A stretch of 64,000 nt of DNA. Origin: Pectobacterium betavasculorum (GTDB lineage: Bacteria; Pseudomonadota; Gammaproteobacteria; Enterobacterales; Enterobacteriaceae). Location of the stretch: NCBI RefSeq assembly GCF_000749845.1, contig NZ_JQHM01000009.1, positions 1-64,000 on the forward strand. Direction: 5' to 3'. A model generated the notes under the pieces. The model searched no databases and had not been told where the DNA came from. It worked only from the letters and a program-made list of their open reading frames with translations. Both the position numbers and the translations under genes were made by a program. Below, one piece after another: positions 46,245 through 55,790 of the stretch; the first letter of the stretch is position 1; each line of letters opens with the position of its first letter.

Positions 46245-46592
46245 TTACTGCGCGTAGGAGAGTAAGCCAAGTGAATTACGTGCCAGAGACTGACATTTCT
46301 TCGGTGTCGGGATCGCGATTTTGCTAAGGTCGCGATAACTGTCTTCACCCATCGCCGTCATGTCGTAAGCGTTGTAGTTGCTGAGATCCCAGCGATTTTG
46401 CTGAGCAAATGCAACCAGCGTCCGACGAATCTGCTCATTCGGTAGGTCTTGATAGCCACAGTGGTTTTTCAGATAAACAAAGATCGCGGTCAGATCGGCC
46501 AGATCTTCCGCTTCAAATTCATTCAGCGCCTTGCTGGCGGAAGAGAAGCTCATCAGGCTTAGCAGGAGCAGAGCCAGCGCAGAGTTTTTCAT
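46245..46592 (-). CDS. yacC: YacC, secreted protein of the PulS/OutS-like group
   Basis: A 115-residue protein with an N-terminal signal peptide (hydrophobic run ALALLLLSLMSFSS, likely cut before LNEFEAED). The mature part EAEDLADLTAIFVYLKNHCGYQ and the SYRDLSKIAIPTPKKC segment match E. coli YacC, including two cysteines that could form a disulfide. The position next to speE is the same. Similarity to the PulS/OutS pilotins is known for the family, but the function is not established. Confidence 0.9.
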   Translation of the reverse strand: MKNSALALLLLSLMSFSSASKALNEFEAEDLADLTAIFVYLKNHCGYQDLPNEQIRRTLVAFAQQNRWDLSNYNAYDMTAMGEDSYRDLSKIAIPTPKKCQSLARNSLGLLSYAQ

Positions 46593-46674
46593 GGTTGAAC
46601 CTGTTCCAAATATCGTCAGATGACGTTATCACAGATATCCCATGGGGTTCCAAGTTTTCTTACGGGAAACACCT

Positions 46675-46811
46675 GATATCCCACGTTATTCTTCAGGCTG
46701 CATGTGCGTTGATTTTGTTACTTGATTCATCCATGGACTTCGTCCTGTCGGGCTCACGCTTTGCGTTGTTCAAAATACTCACGTTTTACTCTGTAACTCG
46801 AATTATTTAGG
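46675..46811. repeat. ERIC-like element with divergent centre
   Basis: The left part ATATCCCACGTTATTCTTCAG and the right part GTAACTCGAATTATTTAGG match the ends of the ERIC copies in this window, but the conserved central block with CCCCAGTCACTTAC is missing. It is either a decayed or a recombined ERIC. The rest of the gap 46593-46961 holds only short palindromes such as GATGAAAATCATC (46902) near the start of the transporter operon. Confidence 0.55.
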
Positions 46812-46961
46812 CGATGACGATAAAAAACGTGCGCTGAGAAGATGGAGAGCGTATGCGAATAATTCGTTGAAATGATTAACATTTATTTTATCGATGCTAA
46901 GTGATGAAAATCATCCTGGGTTAATCGCAGGATTAGAGCCTATTTATCGCCGTTTGATACG

Positions 46962-48647
46962 ATGACGCCGCTGTCAGGCTCTGTTATTAATAACAACGAT
47001 CTCATCCAATACAGTTTTTATTCTATGATCTCCGGTGTCTGGCGCGTCAGTAGTTGGTTGTTGGCGGGACTGTTGCTGCTTCCTTTAGCAACGGTTTTTT
47101 ATCAGGCTTTTTTTGCCGACGGCATGGGGTTTACCCAACTGTGGCAATTCGGTTTACCCAGCTACCTCATACATTCTGCGATCATCGCGATTGGTACGCT
47201 TTTCTTCAGTTTACTGTTTGGACTGCCTTCGGCCTGGTTTATCGCCATGTACCGCTTTCCCGGCCATCGCGTGTTGCAATGGGCGCTTTGCCTGCCGCTT
47301 GCGATGCCCGCTTTCCTGCTCGCCTACCTTTATACCGATGCGTTACGCCATCTTTCCCTATGGTTGAGGGAAAGAGGATGGCTGATTGCATCGCCGTGGG
47401 GGGAGCCCCATGTTGCTGGGCTACCCGTTTCACTCGGCTGCGTGAGTTTGATACTGGCGTTGGTGTTGTATCCCTACATTTACCTGTTGGTACGCGAAGC
47501 GCTGGCGAAACAACCTGCCAGTCTGATTCATTCAGCTCGCTTACTGAATCAGACGCGCGCTCAGGTATTCCGACGCTTATGTTTGCCTATAGCGCTGCCA
47601 GCGATTGCCTGTGGCGGCGCGTTAGTGGTGGTCGAAACACTGGGTGATTATGGGGCGGCGTCTTATCTGGGTATTCCAACCATGACAACACAGGTGCTGG
47701 ATATCTGGCAGGGACAGGGCGATTTGGGGGCGGCCGCGCGCCTGGGTGTGTTGATTCTGCCCGCGATCTTTCTGTTGATGCTTCTGGTTAATCTCTGGCG
47801 TCGGAAGCAGAAAATTTATCAAGCTCAGGCGAATTCTTCTCTGATAGTTCCGCCTGTGTTGAACGGGTGGCGCAGCAGGGCGGTTCGCTGTTATTGCTGG
47901 GGTGTTGTTTGTCTGTCGTTCCTGTTACCGGTTCTATATCTACTCTTTCTCGCTACCCGACACATGATGTCGATAGGGGATATAGCATTCCTTTACGCGG
48001 TGATGAATAGCCTGTTGGCGTCCGCCGCGGCGACCGTCATCATTACGCTAATGGCGCTGTCGTTTATCTTCTACACGCGCACAGCAGGCGTGTTTGCCAA
48101 TCAGACGCCGGTTCGGTTGGTTAGCCTGAGTTTTGCTTTACCTGGTGCGGTACTGGCTGTTGGGCTCTTTACCCTACTGTCGCTGGTGGATCGCGGAATT
48201 AATTTCCTTGCCAGCGCTGCCGGGCTTACCAGTGCGGATGATTTGCTAGCGGGCTCGTTATTTATTCTTATTCTTGCCTACAGCGTTAAATTTGGACGCC
48301 TGATGCTGGACAGCCTTGAGCGCAGTATGGAAGCGATTCCAAGGTCGTTGGACAGCGTGAGCCTCACGCTGGGGGCTTCTCCCCTTAGCCGTTGGTCACG
48401 CCTGCATATTCCGCTGTTGCGCCACAGTATGTTCATCGGGGCGTTGCTGATCTTCACGGAAAGTATGAAAGAGCTGAATGCCTCGCTGATGCTGCGTCCT
48501 TTTGGGATTGATACGTTGGCAACGTATGTTTTTCGCTTTACGGCGAGTGAGCAGGTTGCGTCATTGGCTTTACCTGCGCTGGTGTTAGTCGCGGTAGGGC
48601 TGATACCGGTTTTTTGGCTGCATCGCGTACTGAATATAAAAGGATAA
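46962..48647 (+). CDS. Iron(III)-type ABC transporter permease, two fused domains
   Basis: A 561-residue inner-membrane protein with about twelve hydrophobic segments in two homologous permease halves. Each half has an EAA-like loop: AARLLNQTRAQVFRRLCLPIALPAI near 185-210 and DSVSLTLGASPLSRWSRLHIPLL near 465-485. Double-length permeases of this kind (FbpB/SfuB type) transport ferric iron, and also occur for thiamine or putative phosphonate uptake, so the substrate is not certain. The ATPase gene follows by 4 bp. No periplasmic binding protein gene lies next to it. The start at 46962 lacks a clear ribosome site; an ATG at 47025 is an alternative. Confidence 0.88.
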   Translation: MTPLSGSVINNNDLIQYSFYSMISGVWRVSSWLLAGLLLLPLATVFYQAFFADGMGFTQLWQFGLPSYLIHSAIIAIGTLFFSLLFGLPSAWFIAMYRFPGHRVLQWALCLPLAMPAFLLAYLYTDALRHLSLWLRERGWLIASPWGEPHVAGLPVSLGCVSLILALVLYPYIYLLVREALAKQPASLIHSARLLNQTRAQVFRRLCLPIALPAIACGGALVVVETLGDYGAASYLGIPTMTTQVLDIWQGQGDLGAAARLGVLILPAIFLLMLLVNLWRRKQKIYQAQANSSLIVPPVLNGWRSRAVRCYCWGVVCLSFLLPVLYLLFLATRHMMSIGDIAFLYAVMNSLLASAAATVIITLMALSFIFYTRTAGVFANQTPVRLVSLSFALPGAVLAVGLFTLLSLVDRGINFLASAAGLTSADDLLAGSLFILILAYSVKFGRLMLDSLERSMEAIPRSLDSVSLTLGASPLSRWSRLHIPLLRHSMFIGALLIFTESMKELNASLMLRPFGIDTLATYVFRFTASEQVASLALPALVLVAVGLIPVFWLHRVLNIKG

Positions 48648-48651
48648 TCAC

Positions 48652-49737
48652 ATGGCTCCGTCGATAGATATTCTGAGCGTTCAGGCGGTAAGTTGCTCGT
48701 TGCAGCAGTCTCCCGTGTTGGAGAACCTTTCATTTGCCGTGCGCGATGATGAAACTATCTGTCTGCTGGGCAGGAACGGTTGCGGTAAAACGGCGCTCTT
48801 ACAGGTGATCGCGGGCCTGCTGCCGATTACTCAGGGCAAGATTTTGCTGGCGGGAGAACCCGTCAGTTCACCGCAGGGGTATGTCTTGCCTGAACTGCGT
48901 CAGGTTGGGCTGATTTTTCAGGACTACGCGCTTTTTCCCCATCTAACCGTGGAAGGCAATATTGCGTTTGGTTTATATGGCCGCCCGGAAAGCGAGGTGA
49001 GGCCAATTTGTGCGGAGATGCTGGCGCTGTTGCAGTTGGATGATGTCGCTACGCGTTATCCACACGAGCTATCTAATGAGCAGCAGCAGCGTTTGGCGAT
49101 TGCCCGTGCGCTGGCCTGTGAGCCGAAGTTATTACTTCTGGACGAGCCATTTTGCGGTTTGGACAGCCAGACTCGCTATCGCCTGATCGCTGAGTTACGG
49201 CAGGTTCTCAAACAACGTCATGTCGCGGCAGTTTTTGCTACGCATAGCCGAGAGGAAGCTTTTGCCTGCGCTGACCATCTGATTCTGCTGGATGAAGGGA
49301 AGATTATGCAGCAAGGTTATCCGTCAGAGTTGTATCATCGCCCTAATAGTCGCTTTGTGGCTGATTTTATGGGGAATGCGAACTATTTACCCGTGAAAAT
49401 CATGAGCGACCATCAATGGCAGAGCCCATTGGGCGATCATCACGCGACACATCCGCTCAACCAGCCGATTGATTCTCAGTGCGACTGGATGGTGCGTCCG
49501 GCAGATGTGGCGCTCGCGCTCGATCCTGATGGCCACGCATCGATCGACGATAGGTTGTTTATGGGCACATCAAACTTGTACCGGGTGAAGCTGGGAGAGC
49601 TGATGCTGCTGGTGCAAACCGGCAACTGGTTTGAACCAGGACAGCAGGTGCGTTTAAGCATTAAGACGGATCCTCCGGTCTTGTATCCTGCTTTACCGAT
49701 CGTCAACAGCACGGCTGACCACCCTGAAAAGAAATGA
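48652..49737 (+). CDS. Iron(III)-type ABC transporter ATP-binding protein
   Basis: A 361-residue ATPase that energises the permease before it. Walker A is LLGRNGCGKTA, Walker B is LLLLDEPFCGLD, and the H-loop is FATHSREEA. The ABC signature reads LSNEQQQR rather than LSGGQQQR, so both signature glycines are replaced. A C-terminal TOBE-type domain (residues about 245-350) is present as in FbpC proteins. It ends one base before the convergent acetyltransferase gene. Confidence 0.9.
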   Translation: MAPSIDILSVQAVSCSLQQSPVLENLSFAVRDDETICLLGRNGCGKTALLQVIAGLLPITQGKILLAGEPVSSPQGYVLPELRQVGLIFQDYALFPHLTVEGNIAFGLYGRPESEVRPICAEMLALLQLDDVATRYPHELSNEQQQRLAIARALACEPKLLLLDEPFCGLDSQTRYRLIAELRQVLKQRHVAAVFATHSREEAFACADHLILLDEGKIMQQGYPSELYHRPNSRFVADFMGNANYLPVKIMSDHQWQSPLGDHHATHPLNQPIDSQCDWMVRPADVALALDPDGHASIDDRLFMGTSNLYRVKLGELMLLVQTGNWFEPGQQVRLSIKTDPPVLYPALPIVNSTADHPEKK

Positions 49738-50172
49738 CTATGCCTCTGAGTGTAGCTCTGATGCCGACATTAGCCAGGCGCTGTTATGCTTTTCAAACCC
49801 TAATTTCGGGTAGTAATCCACCGCCAGCGGTGCGGCCTGCAAAATGATTTTGCAGCCTTTTTCCAACTGCTTAGCGGTGTGTTGAATGAGCTTTTTTCCT
49901 ATCCCCGCATGCTGACAGTCGTCTGACACCGCCAGATCGGACAGATAACAACAGAAATGAAAATCCGTCACGCTGCGCGCAATGCCAACCAGCGTCTCCC
50001 CTTGCCATGCGGAAACCAGCAGGTTGGCGTGCTTAAGCATACCTGCAATCGCCGTCTCATCATCCAGCGGACGGCGCGGTCCCAATGAGGTTTTCGCCAA
50101 CAGCTCAATGAACTGCTGGCTGGAAAGCGGAGCGTTCACTTTGTAGCAAACATCCACGGGTGGTGTGCTCAT
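49738..50172 (-). CDS. GNAT-family acetyltransferase
   Basis: A 144-residue protein of the GNAT fold. The segment LSDLAVSDDCQHAGIGKKLIQ near 80-100 contains the acetyl-CoA-binding QxxGIG motif, and YYPKLGFEKH near 125 is the usual beta6 region. The substrate is unknown. Its stop abuts that of the convergent ABC ATPase gene. It has no evident operon partner. Confidence 0.88.
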   Translation of the reverse strand: MSTPPVDVCYKVNAPLSSQQFIELLAKTSLGPRRPLDDETAIAGMLKHANLLVSAWQGETLVGIARSVTDFHFCCYLSDLAVSDDCQHAGIGKKLIQHTAKQLEKGCKIILQAAPLAVDYYPKLGFEKHNSAWLMSASELHSEA

Positions 50173-50321
50173 GATGTCTCCTTCATGGTGTGGTTTCTGA
50201 TATACTTCGCGCGCTTGGGCGCAGCCCAGACTGATTTAAACGTCAGCATTGGCGCATCATCGATAATGAGTCCGTCATTTTGCCGATGGTGCTGAATACC
50301 TTACTTCAAAGAGTTATCAGT

Positions 50322-50858
50322 ATGATGAAACATACCGTGGAAGTCATGATTTCTGAGCAGGAAGTGATGGCGCGGGTTACCGCACTGGGACAACAGATCA
50401 GCGAACACTACCGTGATAGCGGCAGCGATATGGTGCTGGTGGGGCTATTGCGTGGATCGTTTATCTTTATGGCCGATTTATGCCGGGCGATCGATGCCCC
50501 CCACGAAGTGGATTTCATGACGGCATCCAGCTATGGCAGCGGTATGAACAGTACACGCGATGTTAAAATCCTGAAAGATCTGGATGAAGATATTCGCGGT
50601 AAAGACGTATTGATCGTTGAAGATATCATCGACTCGGGTAATACACTGAGCAGAGTGCGGGAAATTCTGCAACTGCGTGAGCCGAAATCGTTGGCTATCT
50701 GTACGCTGCTGGACAAACCGGAGCGCCGTGAAGTGGCGGTGAAAGTGGAGTGGGTGGGGTTCTCCATCCCTGATGAGTTCGTCGTCGGTTATGGTATCGA
50801 CTATGCTCAGCACTATCGCCATTTACCTTACGTCGGCAAGGTTGTACCGCAAGACTAA
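50322..50858 (+). CDS. hpt: Hypoxanthine phosphoribosyltransferase
   Basis: Hpt salvages hypoxanthine (and guanine) to IMP (GMP) with PRPP. The start at ATG 50322 gives 178 residues, the usual enterobacterial length and N-terminus MKHTVEVM; an upstream in-frame start would add 14 non-conserved residues. The PRPP motif [15 protein letters not shown] lies near 100-115, and the purine-base loop [16 protein letters not shown] near 150. It converges on can. Confidence 0.96.
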   Translation: MMKHTVEVMISEQEVMARVTALGQQISEHYRDSGSDMVLVGLLRGSFIFMADLCRAIDAPHEVDFMTASSYGSGMNSTRDVKILKDLDEDIRGKDVLIVEDIIDSGNTLSRVREILQLREPKSLAICTLLDKPERREVAVKVEWVGFSIPDEFVVGYGIDYAQHYRHLPYVGKVVPQD

Positions 50859-50885
50859 TGGTCAAATAAGGCCGATGCCGTAAGC

Positions 50886-50906
50886 GACGCCCAGCAAATG
50901 GGCGTC
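50886..50906. terminator. Hairpin between the convergent hpt and can genes
   Basis: GACGCCCA / TGGGCGTC with a five-base loop forms a strong stem, but no T-run follows, so it is only a probable transcript end structure. Confidence 0.5.
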
Positions 50907-50916
50907 AGGCAGAGAA

Positions 50917-51558
50917 TCAAGGCAGTGAAGAAATCGCGCGGCGATAACGCTGTTCTAGCGTTTCCCGGTTGGTCGCAGTCACTTCCAGATCGCGCAGACG
51001 GCCATCCTGAATGCCGTAAACCCAACCGTGGATCGTGATTTTCTGCCCACGCTTCCAGGCGGACTGCATGATCGTGGAGTGGCCGAGGTTATAAACCTGC
51101 TCGACAACGTTGATTTCACAGAGCGTATTCAGGCGCTGTTCGGGAGGCAATTCCCCCAGCAGCGAACTGTGCTTGTACCACAAATCACGAATGTGTAGCA
51201 GCCAGTTATTAATCAAACCCAATTCTGGGTTTTCCACCGCCGCCTGAACACCGCCACAGCCGTAGTGGCCGCAGATGATAATATGTTCGACTTCAAGAAC
51301 TTCGACGGCATATTGCACGACAGACAGGCAATTGAGGTCGGTGTGAATAACCAGATTTGCGACGTTGCGGTGAACAAACAGTTCACCAGGCTCAAGGCTG
51401 GTCAGACTTTCCGCAGGTACGCGACTGTCCGAGCATCCAATCCATAGAAAACGGGGACGTTGTGCCTGCGCCAGACGTTCAAAATAGCCAGGATCCTCTT
51501 CCACCATCGTTTTAGACCAAAGCTGGTTGTTCGCGATGAGCGTTTCAATTTCTTTCAT
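50917..51558 (-). CDS. can: Beta-class carbonic anhydrase
   Basis: Can interconverts CO2 and bicarbonate and supplies bicarbonate for carboxylations at normal CO2. Zinc ligands are C42 and D44 in [10 protein letters not shown] and H98 and C101 in CGHYGCGG, matching E. coli Can. Length 213 residues is typical. Divergent from yadG. Confidence 0.97.
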   Translation of the reverse strand: MKEIETLIANNQLWSKTMVEEDPGYFERLAQAQRPRFLWIGCSDSRVPAESLTSLEPGELFVHRNVANLVIHTDLNCLSVVQYAVEVLEVEHIIICGHYGCGGVQAAVENPELGLINNWLLHIRDLWYKHSSLLGELPPEQRLNTLCEINVVEQVYNLGHSTIMQSAWKRGQKITIHGWVYGIQDGRLRDLEVTATNRETLEQRYRRAISSLP

Positions 51559-51696
51559 GAAAGTAAATGACCTGTAACAAACAAGAGGCAGTGGGGAGTA
51601 ATATAAGGCAACATGCGTCGTTTGAAAAACGATAGTTTATCTCCATCATGACTTCGAATCTGTAGAACTCACTGATAATAAGGCAATCCATTTCTT

Positions 51697-52635
51697 ATGA
51701 CATATGCACTGGAACTGGCGCAACTAACCAAAACTTATTCGGGAGGCGTCAAGGCGTTACGGGGGATAGACCTGAACGTGGAAGCGGGGGATTTCTATGC
51801 GCTACTGGGGCCAAATGGCGCAGGAAAATCCACTACGATTGGGATTATCAGCTCGTTGGTGAACAAAAGCGCCGGTAAAGTCCGCGTCTTTGGCTACGAC
51901 CTTGAACTGGATAAAGTGAATGCGAAGCGCCAACTGGGGTTGGTCCCGCAGGAATTTAACTTCAATCCTTTCGAAACCGTATTACAGATTGTGGTGAATC
52001 AGGCGGGTTACTATGGCGTGAAGCGTCAGGATGCATTGCAGCGTGCCGAAAAATACCTGAAACAGTTGGATCTGTGGGAGAAACGCAACGAAAAAGCGAT
52101 GATGTTGTCCGGAGGGATGAAGCGTCGCCTGATGATTGCGCGTGCATTAATGCATGAGCCCAAACTGCTGATTCTTGATGAGCCGACTGCGGGCGTGGAT
52201 ATCGAACTACGCCGCTCCATGTGGGGTTTTCTGAAAGAGCTGAATGCGCAGGGCACCACGATTATCCTGACGACACACTATCTGGAAGAAGCGGAAATGC
52301 TGTGCCGCAACATCGGGATCATCCAGCGGGGAGAGCTGGTGGAGAATACCTCGATGAAGCAGCTGCTTGCTCAGCTTAAGTCCGAAACGTTTATTTTCGA
52401 TCTGGCGGCGAAAAGTCCGCTGCCACAGATTGAAGGTTATGCGTTCCGCCTGACGGATACGTCAACGCTGGAAGTGGATGTGATGCGCGAGCAGGGTCTG
52501 AACGCGTTATTCAGCCAGCTAAGTGCGCAGGGGATAACAATATTAAGTATGCGTAACAAAGCTAACCGGTTGGAAGAGCTGTTTGTCACGTTGGTTAATG
52601 GGGACGGGGTGAACGGTAAGGGAGAAAGGGCATGA
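51697..52635 (+). CDS. yadG: ABC-2 transporter ATP-binding protein YadG
   Basis: A 312-residue ATPase with Walker A LGPNGAGKST, signature LSGGMKRRLM, Walker B LLILDEPTAGVD and H-loop LTTHYLEEA. It pairs with YadH. The substrate of YadGH is unknown; the family exports drugs, polysaccharides or other compounds. The stop overlaps the yadH start (ATGA), so the two are translationally coupled. Confidence 0.95.
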   Translation: MTYALELAQLTKTYSGGVKALRGIDLNVEAGDFYALLGPNGAGKSTTIGIISSLVNKSAGKVRVFGYDLELDKVNAKRQLGLVPQEFNFNPFETVLQIVVNQAGYYGVKRQDALQRAEKYLKQLDLWEKRNEKAMMLSGGMKRRLMIARALMHEPKLLILDEPTAGVDIELRRSMWGFLKELNAQGTTIILTTHYLEEAEMLCRNIGIIQRGELVENTSMKQLLAQLKSETFIFDLAAKSPLPQIEGYAFRLTDTSTLEVDVMREQGLNALFSQLSAQGITILSMRNKANRLEELFVTLVNGDGVNGKGERA

Positions 52636-53402
52636 TGCATTTGTATTGGGTGGCGCTACAGAGTATCTGGGTTAAAGAAGTGACCCGATTTGGTCGGATC
52701 TGGATTCAGACACTGGTGCCGCCAGTGATCACCATGACACTGTACTTTATTATTTTCGGTAACCTGATCGGTTCACGTATTGGTGAAATGCACGGTTTTA
52801 CCTACATGCAGTTTATCGTGCCGGGCCTGATCATGATGGCAGTGATTACCAATGCGTATGCCAACGTAGCTTCCTCCTTCTTCAGCGCCAAATTTCAGCG
52901 CAATATTGAAGAGTTGCTGGTCGCACCAGTGCCAACTCATGTGATTATTGCGGGTTATATTGGCGGGGGAATCGCGCGTGGTGTCTGCGTTGGCGTACTG
53001 GTTACCGCTGTGTCGTTGTTTTTCGTTCCGCTGCATGTGCATGCCTGGTGGATCATCGTTCTGACGTTGCTACTGACGGCAACGCTGTTCTCGCTGGCGG
53101 GATTACTGAATGCGGTATTTGCGAAAACCTTTGATGATATCAGCCTGATTCCGACGTTTGTGTTGACGCCGCTGACCTATCTGGGCGGTGTATTCTACTC
53201 GTTAACGTTGCTGCCGCCTGTCTGGCAGGCTATTTCCAAATTGAACCCAGTGGTGTACATGATTAGCGGTTTCCGCTATGGCTTCCTCGGAATTCAGGAT
53301 GTGCCGCTGCTGTTCACGATGTCGGTGCTGATTGCCTTTATCGTGGTGTTTTATCTGCTGGTCTGGTGGCTGATTGAGCGCGGACGCGGGCTGCGGACGT
53401 AG
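52632..53402 (+). CDS. yadH: ABC-2 transporter permease YadH
   Basis: A 256-residue inner-membrane protein with about six hydrophobic segments and the ABC-2 permease region LVAPVPTHVIIAGYIGGG and LTPLTYLGGVFYSL near 180. It forms the membrane part of YadGH. The gene converges on panD with a shared terminator. Confidence 0.95.
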   Translation: MMHLYWVALQSIWVKEVTRFGRIWIQTLVPPVITMTLYFIIFGNLIGSRIGEMHGFTYMQFIVPGLIMMAVITNAYANVASSFFSAKFQRNIEELLVAPVPTHVIIAGYIGGGIARGVCVGVLVTAVSLFFVPLHVHAWWIIVLTLLLTATLFSLAGLLNAVFAKTFDDISLIPTFVLTPLTYLGGVFYSLTLLPPVWQAISKLNPVVYMISGFRYGFLGIQDVPLLFTMSVLIAFIVVFYLLVWWLIERGRGLRT

Positions 53403-53428
53403 TTTGTCGGTTATACGTAGTTTGATGA

Positions 53429-53454
53429 GAAGGCGGTGGTAACACCGCCTTTTG
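53429..53454. terminator. Terminator between yadH and panD
   Basis: AGGCGGTG / CACCGCCT with a four-base loop, followed by TTTT on the plus strand and preceded by A-rich sequence for the minus strand. It serves the convergent yadGH and panBCD ends. Confidence 0.82.
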
Positions 53455-53472
53455 CTTATAGATAAAGCGCGA

Positions 53473-53853
53473 TCAGGCGACCTGAACCGGAATGGCTTTG
53501 GCCTGACGTTGCAGCTCATTATCACCAGCGAAATAGGCAACCTTAGGGTTGTGGCTTCTGGCTTGTTCGTCCGACATCTGCACGTAGGAACAGATAATCA
53601 GCTTGTCGCCCACGCAGGCGCAGCGAGCGGCGGCACCGTTCACAGAGATAATGCGTGAGCCTCTTTCGCCTGCGATGGCGTAGGTAGAGAAACGCTGACC
53701 GTTATCAACGTTGTAGATATCAATCGCTTCGTATTCCAGAATGCCTGCGGCATCCATAAAATCCTGATCGATGGCGCAAGAGCCTTCATAATGCAAGTCA
53801 GCCTGAGTTACTTTCACCCGGTGCAGCTTGCCTTGCAGCATGGTACGTATCAT
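53473..53853 (-). CDS. panD: Aspartate 1-decarboxylase proenzyme
   Basis: PanD makes beta-alanine for pantothenate. The 126-residue proenzyme cleaves between Gly24 and Ser25 in [10 protein letters not shown] to form the pyruvoyl group. The ATG at 53853 gives the family N-terminus [11 protein letters not shown] and follows GAGGTAAC; the longer frame adds seven unsupported residues. Active-site Tyr/Arg of [10 protein letters not shown] are kept. Last gene of the panBCD group. Confidence 0.97.
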   Translation of the reverse strand: MIRTMLQGKLHRVKVTQADLHYEGSCAIDQDFMDAAGILEYEAIDIYNVDNGQRFSTYAIAGERGSRIISVNGAAARCACVGDKLIICSYVQMSDEQARSHNPKVAYFAGDNELQRQAKAIPVQVA

Positions 53854-53870
53854 CGCTTTGTTACCTCGGT

Positions 53871-54725
53871 TCATACAGTCAAATCGACCTGGTGGTTATC
53901 AATCAGCCTAGCCTTGCCTAACCAGGCAGCCATCAAAATCACAGCACGCGTGCTGGCAGCGCTTAGTGGTTGCAGCGTATCAGCATCACGGATAAACAGT
54001 TCATCTGGTGTAAAGCCTGCTTCGCGCAGCTTCTCTGCTACCTGTTCCAACAGTGCGTCTGTCTGGCGATCGCCGTTGTCCAACTGCGCCGACAGATCCA
54101 TCATCAACTGATAAAGTTGTGGCGCCAGTTGACGCTCTTCAGCACTCAGATAGCCATTACGTGAACTTAATGCCAAACCGTCTTTTGCACGCACGATAGG
54201 GACGCCGACGATATCAATGTCATAGCCCATATCACGGACAAGCTGCCGGATCAGCGCTAACTGCTGATAATCTTTCTCACCGAAGCAGGCCAAATCCGGC
54301 TGTACCAGATTGAATAGCTTGCTAACGATGGTGGCTACACCTCGGAAATGGCCGGGACGGCTGGCACCTTCCAACATGGAAGACAGGCCGGGCACATCGA
54401 CAGACGTTTGCGACTCCAGTCCATTTGGGTATATCACATCCGGGCTTGGGGCGAAAACCAGATCGGCACCACGGCGGTTCAGTTTCTCGCAGTCTTCCTG
54501 CAACGTCCGGGGGTAGCGGGCTAAATCATCTTGCCGCTCAAACTGCATGGGATTGACAAAAACGCTGACAATAACGATGTCGGCACGCGCTCTGGCTTCA
54601 TCGACCAGCGTCATATGCCCGTCGTGTAAATTACCCATGGTGGGAACCAAAGCAATACGTTTCCCTTCCTGACGCCAGCGACGGACTTCGCGGCGCAGAA
54701 GCAGAGGGGTTTCGATAATCAACAC
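53871..54725 (-). CDS. panC: Pantothenate synthetase
   Basis: PanC joins pantoate and beta-alanine with ATP. The GTG at 54725 is the start: AAGGAG lies seven bases upstream, and the protein then begins [16 protein letters not shown] like E. coli PanC (284 residues). Motifs are [10 protein letters not shown] (HIGH type), [33 protein letters not shown] and ALSSRNGYL (KMSKS-like). It lies 17 bp before panD. Confidence 0.97.
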   Translation of the reverse strand: MLIIETPLLLRREVRRWRQEGKRIALVPTMGNLHDGHMTLVDEARARADIVIVSVFVNPMQFERQDDLARYPRTLQEDCEKLNRRGADLVFAPSPDVIYPNGLESQTSVDVPGLSSMLEGASRPGHFRGVATIVSKLFNLVQPDLACFGEKDYQQLALIRQLVRDMGYDIDIVGVPIVRAKDGLALSSRNGYLSAEERQLAPQLYQLMMDLSAQLDNGDRQTDALLEQVAEKLREAGFTPDELFIRDADTLQPLSAASTRAVILMAAWLGKARLIDNHQVDLTV

Positions 54726-54776
54726 ACCGATACTCCTTAACAACAATAGCCTGATTAGTGGAATGAATGCCGATCG

Positions 54777-54853
54777 TTTAGGCCCGAGATATCGGGGGCT
54801 ACCACGGTGTGAGGCATCTCTGCGGGAACCTCATCACCGTGTTTCCCCCTAAA
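54777..54853. repeat. Hairpin array between panB and panC
   Basis: Within 77 bp there are CCCGA/TCGGG around GATA (54783-54796), CACGGTGTGAGG / CCTCATCACCGTG (54803-54841) and outer TTTAGG/CCTAAA. The structure separates panB and panC, which are otherwise in one direction, and could be a REP-type element or a transcript processing/attenuation site. Confidence 0.55.
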
Positions 54854-54879
54854 TTCACGTTTCAGTAACCAGCATTAGA

Positions 54880-55674
54880 TTAATGAAATGAATGTTCTTC
54901 GGCTGGGTAGATACCCTGTTCGACTTCTTGTGCGTATAGGCGTACCGCCGCACGGATATCACCGCTTTGTGCCAGAAAGTTCTTGGCAAATTTAGGTGTG
55001 CTGTCACCGGTAATACCTAAGGCATCATGCATGACCAGAATCTGCCCGTCGGTAACACTGCCTGCGCCAATACCGATCACCGGAATCGATAGCGCTTCTG
55101 TTACGTGTTTGGCCAGCGCGACGGGCACGCATTCCAGTACGAGCAACTGCGCACCGGCTTCTTCAAGCGCGAGGGCGTCGGCTAGAAGCTGGTTGGCATC
55201 ACTTTCGCTTCGGCCCTGAATTTTATAGCCACCGAAGATGTTAACGGACTGCGGAGTCAGGCCAAGATGACCGCAAACCGGCACGGCACGTTCGGTCAGC
55301 ATTTTTACCGTTGGGGCAAGCCAGCTTCCGCCTTCCAGCTTCACCATATTGGCACCGGCGCGCATCAGTTCTGCGGCCTGGCTGAACGTTTGTTCTGGTG
55401 TAGCGTAGGTCATAAAAGGCATATCGGAGAGAACCAGAGCCAGCGGTGCGCCACGGCGAACACACTGCGTATGGTAAACGATGTCGTGTGTGGTTACGGG
55501 CAATGTGGAATCGTGACCTTGCACGGTCATTCCCAGAGAGTCCCCCACCAGCATCACGCGAATACCTTGTTCAAAAAACAAACGAGAGAAGCTGGCATCG
55601 TAAGCCGTTATCGTAGCGAATTTTCGCTGCTCTTGTTTCCATTGGCGCAAGTGGGAGATAGTCGTCGGTTTCAT
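54880..55674 (-). CDS. panB: 3-methyl-2-oxobutanoate hydroxymethyltransferase
   Basis: PanB makes ketopantoate from 2-oxoisovalerate with methylene-tetrahydrofolate, the first pantothenate step. The 264-residue protein has [19 protein letters not shown] (metal Asp and substrate region), [22 protein letters not shown] and PVIGIGAG. First gene of panBCD on the minus strand. Confidence 0.97.
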   Translation of the reverse strand: MKPTTISHLRQWKQEQRKFATITAYDASFSRLFFEQGIRVMLVGDSLGMTVQGHDSTLPVTTHDIVYHTQCVRRGAPLALVLSDMPFMTYATPEQTFSQAAELMRAGANMVKLEGGSWLAPTVKMLTERAVPVCGHLGLTPQSVNIFGGYKIQGRSESDANQLLADALALEEAGAQLLVLECVPVALAKHVTEALSIPVIGIGAGSVTDGQILVMHDALGITGDSTPKFAKNFLAQSGDIRAAVRLYAQEVEQGIYPAEEHSFH

Positions 55675-55790
55675 GACGGTCTTCCTATGTCAATAGGGCG
55701 AAGAATAGAGAGGAATATTCTAATGTAAGCCGACGTGTAGCGATATACCCGCCATGCTTCAATCTGCTTGTCTGTAGACTTTATTATGGC

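Noticed and set aside
46868..46885. Fur box before the iron-type permease gene
   Set aside because: TGAAATGATTAACATTTA has only weak half-site symmetry; the evidence is too thin for a feature.
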